Shown in pieces: positions 41,243 to 49,805 of a stretch of 64,000 nt of DNA. The stretch lies in contig JABZIZ010000005.1 of NCBI GenBank assembly GCA_015258065.1, forward strand, positions 62,001 through 126,000, written 5' to 3'. A program made the translations under genes and the position numbers. Each line of letters opens with the position of its first letter. Positions within the stretch are counted from its first letter, which is position 1. Below the pieces are notes generated by a model. That model saw only the letters and a program-made list of their open reading frames with translations, ran no database searches and was not told the origin of the DNA. The stretch comes from Lachnospiraceae bacterium. GTDB lineage: Bacteria; Bacillota; Clostridia; Lachnospirales; Lachnospiraceae.

Positions 41243-43127
41243 GTACCTGTCTCCCAATCAAAATACTTATGCTACGCGGCTCCAGAGTCAGAGCTTCCTC
41301 CCTGACCTCCGTTTGGAGCTTGCAAATGATCGAATCCGAAGCGGTATCTGCAAAAAGGCACCACTTTCTTTCTCCCGGCAGTTTGGGAAGGGCGAAAGAT
41401 GTCTTCTTCCAAAGTAAATTAAAAGCAATATAAATATAATCGGAAGTTCCCTTCCCATTGCAAATCATCACACCCACTGCGTGTGAATAGGCCGATAAAT
41501 CCGGCTGCCAGGCCTCCCGCCCGTGAAAAGATATTTTGGGGTAATTTGCCTCCCACCTCCCTCTTGTATTCGAAACATCAATGTTTGATAAGAAAGGGTA
41601 CCGGTTTCGGAACGCTACAAGCGCCTTTATGTAATCCGTCAGAAATGTAAACTTCCCCTTCGGATCCCAGTCGGTCCAAGAAAGAACGTTGTCCTGACAA
41701 TACGGATTATTGTTCCCCTTCTGGGTATTCCCACACTCATCTCCCGCATACAGTAGAGGAGTGCCATGTGAAAGCATCAACATGGTGAGGCCATTCAACA
41801 TCTGTCTCTTGCGAAGAGATAGAACCGTTTTACTTCTGCTTAGCCCTTCCTGACCGCAGTTAAAGCTGAAATTCAGATCTCTCCCGTCCGCATTATGTTC
41901 CCCATTGGCCTCGTTGTGCTTATGCTCATAAGAAAAAAGATCCCGCAGCGTAAAGCCATCGTAATTGCAGAGATAATGGATCCGAGGAAACATCAGGCCG
42001 TTGTTTGTAAACGCATTCACAAAATCTTGAATACTATAGTCCTCTCCCCGAAGAAATCTTCTTGCGGCAAAAGGGAAAACTTCATCATAAAGGGCACACT
42101 GCCCGCCTGAAGGTCTGCCTCCCATTCTGGAAGCATCCCGGTACATAATCTTAAGATCCGAAAGCATAGGATCGGAAATCAACATTTCAACGGGGATATT
42201 GTCACTTTTCACATGAATACCGTCAATGTGAAATTCCGAAACCCAATAACGAATGCAATCCACCATCAAATTCTGATCCGTTCCCGGGGCAAAATAGAAC
42301 TGTAAGATCACCTCCATTTGGTGGAGATGGAACTGACGAATCATACTTTTCAGCTCTGCCACAGGGTGATGCGGATCCGAGGAATAGGTGCTTCTGGGCG
42401 CAAAATAAAAGCCATCCTTATATCCCCAATAATTGATTTTTAACGAGGGCTCCTTCTTGTCTAACAACATCCCGTTATGAGAATAGAGAGTGGGCGCCTT
42501 CACTTCTCCGCTTACTTCTCCATAATTCGGATCTCCGCTCGTCTTCTCCGTATCCACTGCCAAACATTCATAAATAGGCAGCAACTCCACCGCAGTCACC
42601 CCAAGCGATTTTAAATAAGGGATTTTTCTGACAAGTCCCTGAAAGGTACCTCTCTCCCGCGCATCCGGAACTCCAACAGAATCCTTTTTGGTAAACCCTC
42701 TGACATGCAGGGCGTAAATAAAACTTTGCTCATAGGGAATTTCAGGCCGGATATCTCCGCTCCAATCATATTCCTTAGGAATGACGCATCGTAATGTGCG
42801 ATCCGTGATCGGTTTTCCCCACTTCTCTAAACCGCGAATTTCACGCGCATGCGGGTCGGGGAAATACGTTTCATTTTCAAAAAAGAGATAGCTGTCATAG
42901 CTTTCATCCAGCCCCTTCACCAATGCGCTATAAAGATTTCCGGTCCGGCATGCGGCATCAAAGGAAATTCGCTTTGGACTTCCCTTTCCGCCTCCTGCAT
43001 AAAAACAGATGCCACAACGCCCTCTTTCATGAAACACTGCACTGACATGAATGCCTTCGCTGCTCTTATAAACCCCCAGCGGATATGCCCTGCCTGGAAT
43101 AACGATAATCTGATTGTCTGCCATCAT
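41208..43127 (-). CDS. GlgX/pullulanase-like GH13 protein with degenerate active site
   Basis: 639 residues. N-terminal CBM48-like beta domain (residues 10-110), a GH13 TIM barrel (about 135-520) and a C-terminal beta domain. It clearly matches glycogen-debranching GH13 proteins, e.g. GNTQKGNNNPYCQDN and WGYKDGFYFAP. The conserved catalytic regions are altered: region I lacks the NH pair (VILQFYFAP), region II reads DGIHVKSD where the nucleophile Asp is Lys307, region III reads IMYRDA where the acid Glu is lost, and region IV reads YLCNYDG with His to Tyr but Asp390 retained. Probably not an active glycosidase; glycogen binding or regulation is plausible. ATG 43127. Confidence 0.85.
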   Translation of the reverse strand: MMADNQIIVIPGRAYPLGVYKSSEGIHVSAVFHERGRCGICFYAGGGKGSPKRISFDAACRTGNLYSALVKGLDESYDSYLFFENETYFPDPHAREIRGLEKWGKPITDRTLRCVIPKEYDWSGDIRPEIPYEQSFIYALHVRGFTKKDSVGVPDARERGTFQGLVRKIPYLKSLGVTAVELLPIYECLAVDTEKTSGDPNYGEVSGEVKAPTLYSHNGMLLDKKEPSLKINYWGYKDGFYFAPRSTYSSDPHHPVAELKSMIRQFHLHQMEVILQFYFAPGTDQNLMVDCIRYWVSEFHIDGIHVKSDNIPVEMLISDPMLSDLKIMYRDASRMGGRPSGGQCALYDEVFPFAARRFLRGEDYSIQDFVNAFTNNGLMFPRIHYLCNYDGFTLRDLFSYEHKHNEANGEHNADGRDLNFSFNCGQEGLSRSKTVLSLRKRQMLNGLTMLMLSHGTPLLYAGDECGNTQKGNNNPYCQDNVLSWTDWDPKGKFTFLTDYIKALVAFRNRYPFLSNIDVSNTRGRWEANYPKISFHGREAWQPDLSAYSHAVGVMICNGKGTSDYIYIAFNLLWKKTSFALPKLPGERKWCLFADTASDSIICKLQTEVREEALTLEPRSISILIGRQVHDQKNDGRKDP

Positions 43128-43172
43128 GCTGTCCTTCTTCGTGTTCTGCCAAGGAAATCTTCCATTGCAAAC

Positions 43173-43190
43173 AAAAGCCTTTTGGGGCTA
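43173..43190 (-). terminator. Weak terminator-like hairpin after the helicase gene
   Basis: Minus strand AGCC/GGCT four-pair stem (43190-43177) followed by TTTTGTTT. Short stem, so low certainty. Confidence 0.35.
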
Positions 43191-43207
43191 AAAGTAAGTG
43201 TATTCTA

Positions 43208-45103
43208 TCACATTTCCTCTTCTTGAAAAAGAGAAAGCACCGGCCGCAAAAATCTGGACGGCAGTCTACTGGTACCGCCTCCTGCATCCTTTTCCCCTGA
43301 AACAAAAGACAGATATAGTCTTTTTCTGGCTCTCGTCACAGCCACATACAAAAGACGTCTCTCTTCTTCTATTTCCGGTATACTTACCGCATGCCTGGAA
43401 GGAAGGACGCCTTCATTGAGAGACGGAAGAAAGACCGTGTCAAACTCCAAACCCTTTGCGGCATGCATCGTCATCAGTCTGACTCCCTTCCTCTCTACGT
43501 TTAGAGAGCGGCTATTTTCCAGTGCCTGCTTGATTTTCTTCTTCTTTTCTACAATGCCATCCAGAAATTCTTGAATTTCAGGTGTTTCTTTTGCCTCTTC
43601 CACCAGACGGTTCACACTCTCCTTTGCGAGTAAATAATCCGCTTTTTGACCGGTGGTTCGAAGGTACCTGTCATATCCCATGCCATTTACCACATATCCA
43701 ATCGCCAGGTGGCTCCTCATTTTTCCTGCCATCCGGCACTGCCTTAACAGGAGTTCGACCCTTCTGTACATCGGTGCGTTCTGTTGGTAATAGTGCAGTA
43801 CCATTTGCGAAGAAAACGGCCCTTCTCCCGCCAGCGCCTCCCGGCTGATGTAACGTAGAGGTTTATTCATCACACGCAGAAAATCAGCACGCTCCATACG
43901 ACCGGATGCCAATCTTAAAAACGCGAACAGATCCATACACACCGCTTCTTCATAAAAACTGCGCAATTTTTCTCTGCAGCAAAAAGGAATTCCTGCCTCT
44001 GCCAGAGACTCAGCCATACGCGAGCACTCGGTATTGGTTCGGAAAAGGATGGCGCTCTCTGTTAAGCTTTTGGGATGGGCGATCAGATATCTGCAAAGCA
44101 GCCTCCTTTCCCCTTCTTCTTTTTCAAACATCCTGGCCTGTACTTCACAAACTTCTCCCGGATAGGAATTGACCGCCTCCGGGTGTTTTGAAAATCGAGT
44201 TTGATTTTCCATGATGATTTGATTGGCGATTTGTAGAATCCGGTCATGAGAACGATAATTAAAGTTCAGAAGAAATTCCTTTGCCTGTGGATAGAACTCC
44301 TTAAAACGCAGCATAAATTCAGGCTTTGATCCACGAAACCCGTAGATAGACTGATCATCATCCCCCACCACAAACAGGTGGTTCCACGGCTGGGTTAGCT
44401 TCTGGAGGCAGAGAAACTGTAGCCTGTTAATATCCTGATATTCGTCTACCAGAAAATACCGAAACCTTTCTCTGTATTTTTCCAAAATGCCAGGACTCGT
44501 CTCTAGCAAATGAAGACAATCCGGGGTCATATCATCAAAATCGATGCGATGCAATTCCCTTGCAAGCTTTTGGTATTCTTGTAAAATGAAAGCAAAGTGT
44601 TCTGCATACACAAGACTTGGATCCGGCTTAAAATCTGCTCTTTTGTCGTTCTTGTATCTGGCTATTTCCATCAGCAGAACCCACTCCGTATCCGGATCGG
44701 TAGCCAAACCCAGATTCTGCAGCGACTGCCGAAGAATCCCTATCTTCTGTTCGTTGGTCATTAGTTCGTTGGGGTATGTATGGATAGAATTCCGTAGAAT
44801 TTGAAAGAAAATGGAATGAAAGGTGCCGAAGGTGACTTCCGGATATCTGCTCTTCGTTAACTGATAAAACCTGCTTTGCATTTCTATAGCGGCACTCTTA
44901 GAGAAGGTTACCACCAAAATTTGCTGCGGAGGAATTCCGTATTCCTCAATCATGTAACGAAGTCTTTGTGTAATGACAAAGGTCTTTCCGCTGCCAGGTC
45001 CTGCGAGAACCATCGCAGGACCGTCTCTATGTCGAATTGCAAGGAGCTGTGGCATATTTGTCTCTGTGTGGAATGCCTGGGGTGCGGATTGCATTCTTTT
45101 CAA
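43208..45103 (-). CDS. UvrD/Rep-family ATP-dependent DNA helicase
   Basis: 631 residues. Superfamily 1 motifs: Ia AGPGSGKTFVITQ, II FLVDEYQDIN, III GDDDQSIYGFRGS, IV LNFNYRSHDRI, V TMHAAKGLEFDTVFLPS and VI YVAVTRARKRLY. It unwinds DNA 3'-5'. Shorter than PcrA (about 720-770) and lacking its long C-terminal arm, so it is a separate Clostridial UvrD-like protein. TTG 45103 sits four bases after GGAGG; ATG 45094 is a fair alternative, while TTG 45118 precedes the site. Confidence 0.92.
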   Translation of the reverse strand: MKRMQSAPQAFHTETNMPQLLAIRHRDGPAMVLAGPGSGKTFVITQRLRYMIEEYGIPPQQILVVTFSKSAAIEMQSRFYQLTKSRYPEVTFGTFHSIFFQILRNSIHTYPNELMTNEQKIGILRQSLQNLGLATDPDTEWVLLMEIARYKNDKRADFKPDPSLVYAEHFAFILQEYQKLARELHRIDFDDMTPDCLHLLETSPGILEKYRERFRYFLVDEYQDINRLQFLCLQKLTQPWNHLFVVGDDDQSIYGFRGSKPEFMLRFKEFYPQAKEFLLNFNYRSHDRILQIANQIIMENQTRFSKHPEAVNSYPGEVCEVQARMFEKEEGERRLLCRYLIAHPKSLTESAILFRTNTECSRMAESLAEAGIPFCCREKLRSFYEEAVCMDLFAFLRLASGRMERADFLRVMNKPLRYISREALAGEGPFSSQMVLHYYQQNAPMYRRVELLLRQCRMAGKMRSHLAIGYVVNGMGYDRYLRTTGQKADYLLAKESVNRLVEEAKETPEIQEFLDGIVEKKKKIKQALENSRSLNVERKGVRLMTMHAAKGLEFDTVFLPSLNEGVLPSRHAVSIPEIEEERRLLYVAVTRARKRLYLSFVSGEKDAGGGTSRLPSRFLRPVLSLFQEEEM

Positions 45104-45147
45104 TTTTCCTCCCTTCAAAAAATGATAAGGGATCAGAAGGTGGTCTT

Positions 45148-46608
45148 TTAGGAGCGTGCGCTTTGTAGCAAAGAGATGGCTTTTTCTACTCTGGCTAATG
45201 TTTCTTCTTTTCCTAAAAGCTCCATGATTTCTGTTGCTCCACAGGGTGTCATCGCCTTTCCTGAAACGGCAATGCGAATCGGCCAGAGCACATAGCCGTT
45301 TTTATACCCCTTCTCTTTCGTATATTCCTGAAGCCTCTCATAAAGAGCATCGTTACGATAGTCATTTTGCTCTCTTAGGATAGGTTCCAACTCAGTAAGT
45401 ACTTTTAAGGAAGAAGCCTCGTCCGTTTTCATTTTCTTATGACAATACAAACTTGTCTCATATTCCGGCATCTTTTCCAAAAAATCCACCATCGCAGGAA
45501 TATCGGAAAAAAGTTCTATCCTGGTTTTCACCATTGCCGCAATTTTCTCAAAATCCATCTCTTTATGGATGGTGTCCTGCAAAATCGGGATTGCTTTTCG
45601 ATTAAAAACTTCATCAGACAGTCTCTTTAGATATTCACCGTTCATCCACCGCAGCTTCGTATAATCAAAGACCGCCGGAGATTTGCTGATTCGATGATAA
45701 TCGAATTCACGAATCAGATCCGAAAGAGAAAGCACCTCTTCATTGTTGTCAGGAGACCATCCGAGCAACGCAACAAAATTCACGATACACTCCGGAAGAA
45801 AGCCCTGCTCCACCAAGTCTTCAAAAGAAGAATGCCCGCTTCGTTTCGACAGTTTGTGATGTTCCTCATCCGTAATCAACGGACAATGAATGTACTTCGG
45901 AATCTCCCAGCCAAAGGCTTCATACAACCGGTTATACTTCGGAGAAGACGAAATATACTCATTCCCGCGCACGACATGCGTAATTCCCATCAGGTGATCA
46001 TCCACCACATTTGCAAAATTATAGGTTGGATAACCGTCTGATTTCATGAGAATCATGTCGTCTAATTCACTGTTGTCTACCGTCACATCCCCGTAGAGTT
46101 CATCATGAAAGGTCGTCTGTCCCGTGCGAGGGTTATTTTGTCGAATCACATAAGGTTTTCCGGCTTTTAAATTGTCTTCAATCTCCTCCTGCGTCAAGGA
46201 AAGACAATGCTTATCGTAAACATGGATCTCCTTTCCGTCCTGCAGCGTTGTTTTTAAAGCGGCAAGCCTCTCCTGTGAACAGAAGCAGTAATAAGCCTCT
46301 TTCTTGTCGATCAACTCCTTCGCATATTGGAGATAAATCCCCTTTTTTTGTCGTTCACTTTGCACATACGGTCCTACAGGACCTCCCACATCCGGCCCTT
46401 CATCATGAGAAAGACCGGCATCCTTCATTGTCTGATATATAATTTCTGTGGCTCCCTCAACAAAACGCTCCTGGTCTGTATCTTCGATCCGCAGAATAAA
46501 ATCACCACCACCATGTCTGGCTATTAAAAAAGCATAAAGCGCTGTCCGTAAATTCCCCACATGCATACGTCCCGTCGGAGAAGGCGCATATCTTGTTCTG
46601 ATTTTCAT
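45148..46608 (-). CDS. gltX: Glutamate--tRNA ligase
   Basis: 486 residues, class I synthetase. HIGH-type motif is RYAPSPTGRMHVGN and the KMSKS-type motif is HHKLSKRSG. It charges tRNA-Glu, and often tRNA-Gln, with Glu in Firmicutes. ATG 46608 preceded by AGAGGAGTTGTT. No T-box was found in the upstream 200 bases. Confidence 0.97.
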   Translation of the reverse strand: MKIRTRYAPSPTGRMHVGNLRTALYAFLIARHGGGDFILRIEDTDQERFVEGATEIIYQTMKDAGLSHDEGPDVGGPVGPYVQSERQKKGIYLQYAKELIDKKEAYYCFCSQERLAALKTTLQDGKEIHVYDKHCLSLTQEEIEDNLKAGKPYVIRQNNPRTGQTTFHDELYGDVTVDNSELDDMILMKSDGYPTYNFANVVDDHLMGITHVVRGNEYISSSPKYNRLYEAFGWEIPKYIHCPLITDEEHHKLSKRSGHSSFEDLVEQGFLPECIVNFVALLGWSPDNNEEVLSLSDLIREFDYHRISKSPAVFDYTKLRWMNGEYLKRLSDEVFNRKAIPILQDTIHKEMDFEKIAAMVKTRIELFSDIPAMVDFLEKMPEYETSLYCHKKMKTDEASSLKVLTELEPILREQNDYRNDALYERLQEYTKEKGYKNGYVLWPIRIAVSGKAMTPCGATEIMELLGKEETLARVEKAISLLQSARS

Positions 46609-46653
46609 AACAACTCCTCTCTGAAATACCCTCTGATTTAAGTGGTACCCTTC

Positions 46654-46682
46654 ATTATATCCTCTTAAACCGATCGCAACAA
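46654..46682 (-). promoter_or_regulatory. gltX promoter
   Basis: Minus strand TTGTTG (46682-46677), 17-base spacer, perfect TATAAT (46659-46654), about 45 bases before the ATG. Confidence 0.55.
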
Positions 46683-46738
46683 GGTAAAAAAATTTGTAAA
46701 AGATGATGATTTCTATGGTATCTTTACAAAATACTTTA

Positions 46739-46744
46739 TATAAT
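46739..46744 (+). promoter_or_regulatory. -10 element of the glgC-glgD operon
   Basis: TATAAT at 46739-46744, 75 bases before glgC. The -35 region (TGGTAT at 17 bases) is poor, so activation may be needed. The region is A/T-rich, with no clear operator. Confidence 0.4.
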
Positions 46745-46818
46745 ATGTAGGTAATCTGTAATTAGGTTTCCTTTAATGCATCACAATCTTAATCATTTTA
46801 CCGGAAAGGGGAACATTT

Positions 46819-47967
46819 ATGAAGCAATGCACGATGCTGGCAATGATTCTTGCCGGTGGACGTGGATCCAGACTGAATGAACTGACGAACAAGCTGGCTA
46901 AACCGGCTGTTTCCTACGGGGGAAAGTACCGGATTATCGATTTCCCCCTCAGTAATTGTGCGAATTCCGACATCAATATCATTGGCGTTCTCACACAGTA
47001 TGAATCCATTTTCCTAAACAGTTATGTAACTGCAGACAGTCGCTGGGGACTGGATGCCAAAAACAGTGGTATCTTTGTATTGCCTCCCAGAGAAAAGGCA
47101 GAAGAGAATTTAAATATCTACCGCGGTACGGCGGATGCCATTTCTCAGAACATTGATTTCATCGACCAATACAGCCCTGACGTGGTCCTCATCCTTTCCG
47201 GTGATCATATTTACAAGATGAATTATCAAAAGATGCTGGAAGAACATCGGGCCTCCTATGCGGATGCTTCGATTGCAGTCATTGAAGTCCCCAAAAAAGA
47301 AGCCAGTCGCTTCGGTATCATGGATGTGGATTCCACCGGAAGGATCCTGGAGTTTGAGGAAAAGCCGGAACAACCCAAAAGCCAGTTGGCATCCATGGGT
47401 ATTTATATTTTTAACTGGAAATTGCTGCGCAAGATGCTGATTGCAGACAGAAAGAACAACGATTCCTCTCACGACTTCGGCAAAGACATCATTCCAACGA
47501 TGCTACAGGAAAATCGAATTCTGCACGCCTATCAGTTTAATGGCTATTGGAAGGATGTCGGCACCATCGACTCTCTTTGGGAAGCCAATATGGACTTGAT
47601 CAAGGAGAATGCTGAACTGGATTTGAATGATAAAGGTTGGAAGATCTATACCGAGGACACCAATACGCTTCCGCATTTTATCGGCCCTAACGCCAAGATC
47701 CGCCATGCCATGATCACGCAGGGATGTCTGGTCGACGGAGAGGTTTCAGGCTCCGTTCTGTTCACCGCTGCTCAGGTCAAAACAGGTGCGAAGGTGATTG
47801 ACTCCGTTCTGATGCCGGGTTCCCAGGTCGATTCCGGCGCTGTAGTGACCAGAGCCATTGTGGCGGATGGCGTGCATATCGGTCCTGGTGTCAAGATAGG
47901 ATCCGCAGATTCTCCCAACATCCTGTTGGTGGCTAAAAATGTAAAAGGGGAGGAAGCAGATAAATGA
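46819..47967 (+). CDS. glgC: Glucose-1-phosphate adenylyltransferase
   Basis: 382 residues. Makes ADP-glucose from glucose-1-phosphate and ATP, the first committed step of glycogen synthesis. The N-terminal nucleotidyltransferase domain has AGGRGSRLNELT and LSGDHIYKMNY (metal Asp), with EEKPEQPKS and the glucose-1-phosphate loop; the C-terminal left-handed helix domain has hexapeptide repeats (VDGEVSGSVLF). ATG 46819 has AAAGGGG upstream. Overlaps glgD by four bases. Confidence 0.96.
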   Translation: MKQCTMLAMILAGGRGSRLNELTNKLAKPAVSYGGKYRIIDFPLSNCANSDINIIGVLTQYESIFLNSYVTADSRWGLDAKNSGIFVLPPREKAEENLNIYRGTADAISQNIDFIDQYSPDVVLILSGDHIYKMNYQKMLEEHRASYADASIAVIEVPKKEASRFGIMDVDSTGRILEFEEKPEQPKSQLASMGIYIFNWKLLRKMLIADRKNNDSSHDFGKDIIPTMLQENRILHAYQFNGYWKDVGTIDSLWEANMDLIKENAELDLNDKGWKIYTEDTNTLPHFIGPNAKIRHAMITQGCLVDGEVSGSVLFTAAQVKTGAKVIDSVLMPGSQVDSGAVVTRAIVADGVHIGPGVKIGSADSPNILLVAKNVKGEEADK

Positions 47968-49082
47968 GCAAATCGATTTTTGGCATTATCAATTCCTGCG
48001 ACCGTTCTTCCCGCATTAACGGTCTGGAAGAATACAGACCGATCGGTGCCTTCACCTTTGGCGGAAGATATCGTGTCATTGACTTTATTATCTCCAATAT
48101 GAGCAATTCCGGCATCAATCAAATTCAGATTTTTACCGGAAGCAATCCTTTATCTTTAACCGACCATATCGGTACCGGAAGACAGTACAATATCAATTCC
48201 AAGAGAGGTCGTATTCATACCTTCTTTTCCAAACATGCCACCTCTTATAATTTGTACAATACGGCCATTTCCTGTTTTATAGACAACCTTCCTTATATTG
48301 CAAATATGCCACAGGAATATGTCCTGGTTGCACCGGCTTATATGATTTACATTCAGGATTATCAATCGCTTCTGGATCAGCACATTGAAAGTGGTGCAGA
48401 TATTACCTTCCTTTATCAATCGGTCGATACTGCCAAGGAGGATTTTCTTTACAATCTGACCATTGAAATGGACAAAAACAAACGGGTCACGGACATCCAA
48501 ATGAATCCGGGTACCGCTAAAAACCGAAACATTATGATGGATACCTGCATCATGAAAAAGAGCCTGTTTATCTCCTTGGTTGAAAGTGCGATTAAGACGT
48601 CTTCCCTATACTCGCTCTATAATATCATTGACGATAACCTGAGCAAGCTGAATGTGGTTGGTGTTCCCCACCGTGGATATTTTGTTTCTATCAACGATTT
48701 CAACTCCTATTACAGGGCAAATCTCGGCGTCATTGATACCGCAACCACCAATGATCTCTTCCGTGACGACTGGGCCATCTATACGCAGACAACGGATGCA
48801 CCGCCCACCAAATACCTCGAGAATGCGGATGTCAAGAGATCTGTGATTGCAAACGGTGGCATTATCAAAGGAAGCGTTGAGAACTCCATTATCGGTCGTG
48901 AAGTGACCGTGGAGCCGGGTGCCGTTATCAGGAATTCCATCATCATGTCAGATACCTATATTGGGAAAGATGTACATGTGGAAAACCAGATTGTCGACAA
49001 ACATGCGGTCATCGACAAAATCAAAAAAGTCGTCTCCGACCCCTCCTGTCCGGGCTACATCAAAAAATCGGACCGCGTGTAA
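47964..49082 (+). CDS. glgD: Glucose-1-phosphate adenylyltransferase regulatory subunit GlgD
   Basis: 372 residues, homologue of GlgC that lacks its key residues: the N-terminal GGRGSRL is replaced by the FGIINSCDRSSRING segment, and the catalytic Asp in GDHI reads APAYMIYI. GlgD proteins of Firmicutes join GlgC as a heteromer that tunes activity and effector response. Starts in an ATGA overlap with glgC. No glgA or glgB follows; the operon ends at a strong terminator. Confidence 0.94.
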   Translation: MSKSIFGIINSCDRSSRINGLEEYRPIGAFTFGGRYRVIDFIISNMSNSGINQIQIFTGSNPLSLTDHIGTGRQYNINSKRGRIHTFFSKHATSYNLYNTAISCFIDNLPYIANMPQEYVLVAPAYMIYIQDYQSLLDQHIESGADITFLYQSVDTAKEDFLYNLTIEMDKNKRVTDIQMNPGTAKNRNIMMDTCIMKKSLFISLVESAIKTSSLYSLYNIIDDNLSKLNVVGVPHRGYFVSINDFNSYYRANLGVIDTATTNDLFRDDWAIYTQTTDAPPTKYLENADVKRSVIANGGIIKGSVENSIIGREVTVEPGAVIRNSIIMSDTYIGKDVHVENQIVDKHAVIDKIKKVVSDPSCPGYIKKSDRV

Positions 49083-49143
49083 GCGTCACCGTCCTCTTCT
49101 ACCGTAAAATGAAACAGTAAAGAAAAAGCCTTACACAGAATTT

Positions 49144-49178
49144 AAAACCCACCGTTGTCAAATGAAACGGTGGGTTTT
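49144..49178. terminator. Bidirectional terminator after glgD
   Basis: Perfect 13-pair stem AAAACCCACCGTT (49144-49156) / AACGGTGGGTTTT (49166-49178), nine-base loop. A-tracts and T-tracts flank the stem on both strands, suiting glgD from the left and the DUF4340 gene from the right. Confidence 0.85.
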
Positions 49179-49224
49179 CCTCTCTCTATTTCTTAGCCGA
49201 GGATCGTGCTTCATTCACCTCCGG

Positions 49225-49266
49225 CCAATCTTCATCCATTCAGCTCCTGCCAATCTTCATCCGTTC
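49225..49266. repeat. 25-bp direct duplication at the 3' end of the DUF4340 gene
   Basis: CCAATCTTCATCC(A/G)TTC at 49225-49241 and 49250-49266. One copy carries the last codons and stop of the gene, the other follows it; recent tandem duplication is likely. Confidence 0.65.
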
Positions 49267-49799
49267 CCCTCCTGCAGATCCTTCTCGGTTACGTTGCAGG
49301 CTTCTTCTATCGAAGCGTCCATCAGAAACACCGTCTTTCCTTCGTCTACAGTGGCGTAGTATGCGGAGGCATCACTGGAATAGCTGCCGATTTTCACTGT
49401 TTGGATCCCTTGATCCTGCATCTTCAGGCGGATCGTCATCTCCGGTTTGGACAGTCCGTATTGCTCCAGGTTCTTCACATCTTGAATCACCTTTTTGGAC
49501 TTCAAATCGGAACACTGTTCCAGAATCTTCTGCACCTTCGCCTGATCCACTCTGATCTGGTTTGTTTTATTGTCTTTCTTTTTCTCCAACACCCAAATTT
49601 TTCCGGATTTTTTCAAATCTAAGGTCCCGCCTTGATTGGAAAGCGTGAAGGAAACCACCTTTCCCTTATCCAGTGATAAGACGGATTTCTGACCTGCACT
49701 TTCTTCCTTTTTTTGAAGCTGTTTCATCCAAAAGGTCGCAAGCACCAAGACGAGAAACAACCCCAAAATGGTCATCAGCTGCATTTTTTGTCTTTTCAT
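49257..49799 (-). CDS. DUF4340-domain protein, membrane anchored
   Basis: 180 residues. One N-terminal membrane segment (MTILGLFLVLVLATFWM) and an extracellular DUF4340-type beta domain (KGKVVSFTLSNQGGTLDL, IWVLEKKKDN, YYATVDEGKTVFLMDASI). DUF4340 proteins are often found next to Gld-type ABC transporters, as here. At 180 residues it is half the usual length of the family. It starts six bases after the GldF-GldG gene ends, so it is the last gene of the ABC operon. Confidence 0.8.
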   Translation of the reverse strand: MKRQKMQLMTILGLFLVLVLATFWMKQLQKKEESAGQKSVLSLDKGKVVSFTLSNQGGTLDLKKSGKIWVLEKKKDNKTNQIRVDQAKVQKILEQCSDLKSKKVIQDVKNLEQYGLSKPEMTIRLKMQDQGIQTVKIGSYSSDASAYYATVDEGKTVFLMDASIEEACNVTEKDLQEGNG

Positions 49800-49805
49800 C
49801 TCAAC

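Noticed and set aside
46609..46700. GGTACCAC near gltX resembling a T-box
   Set aside because: The AGGGTGGNACCGCG core and the stem I specifier region are missing.
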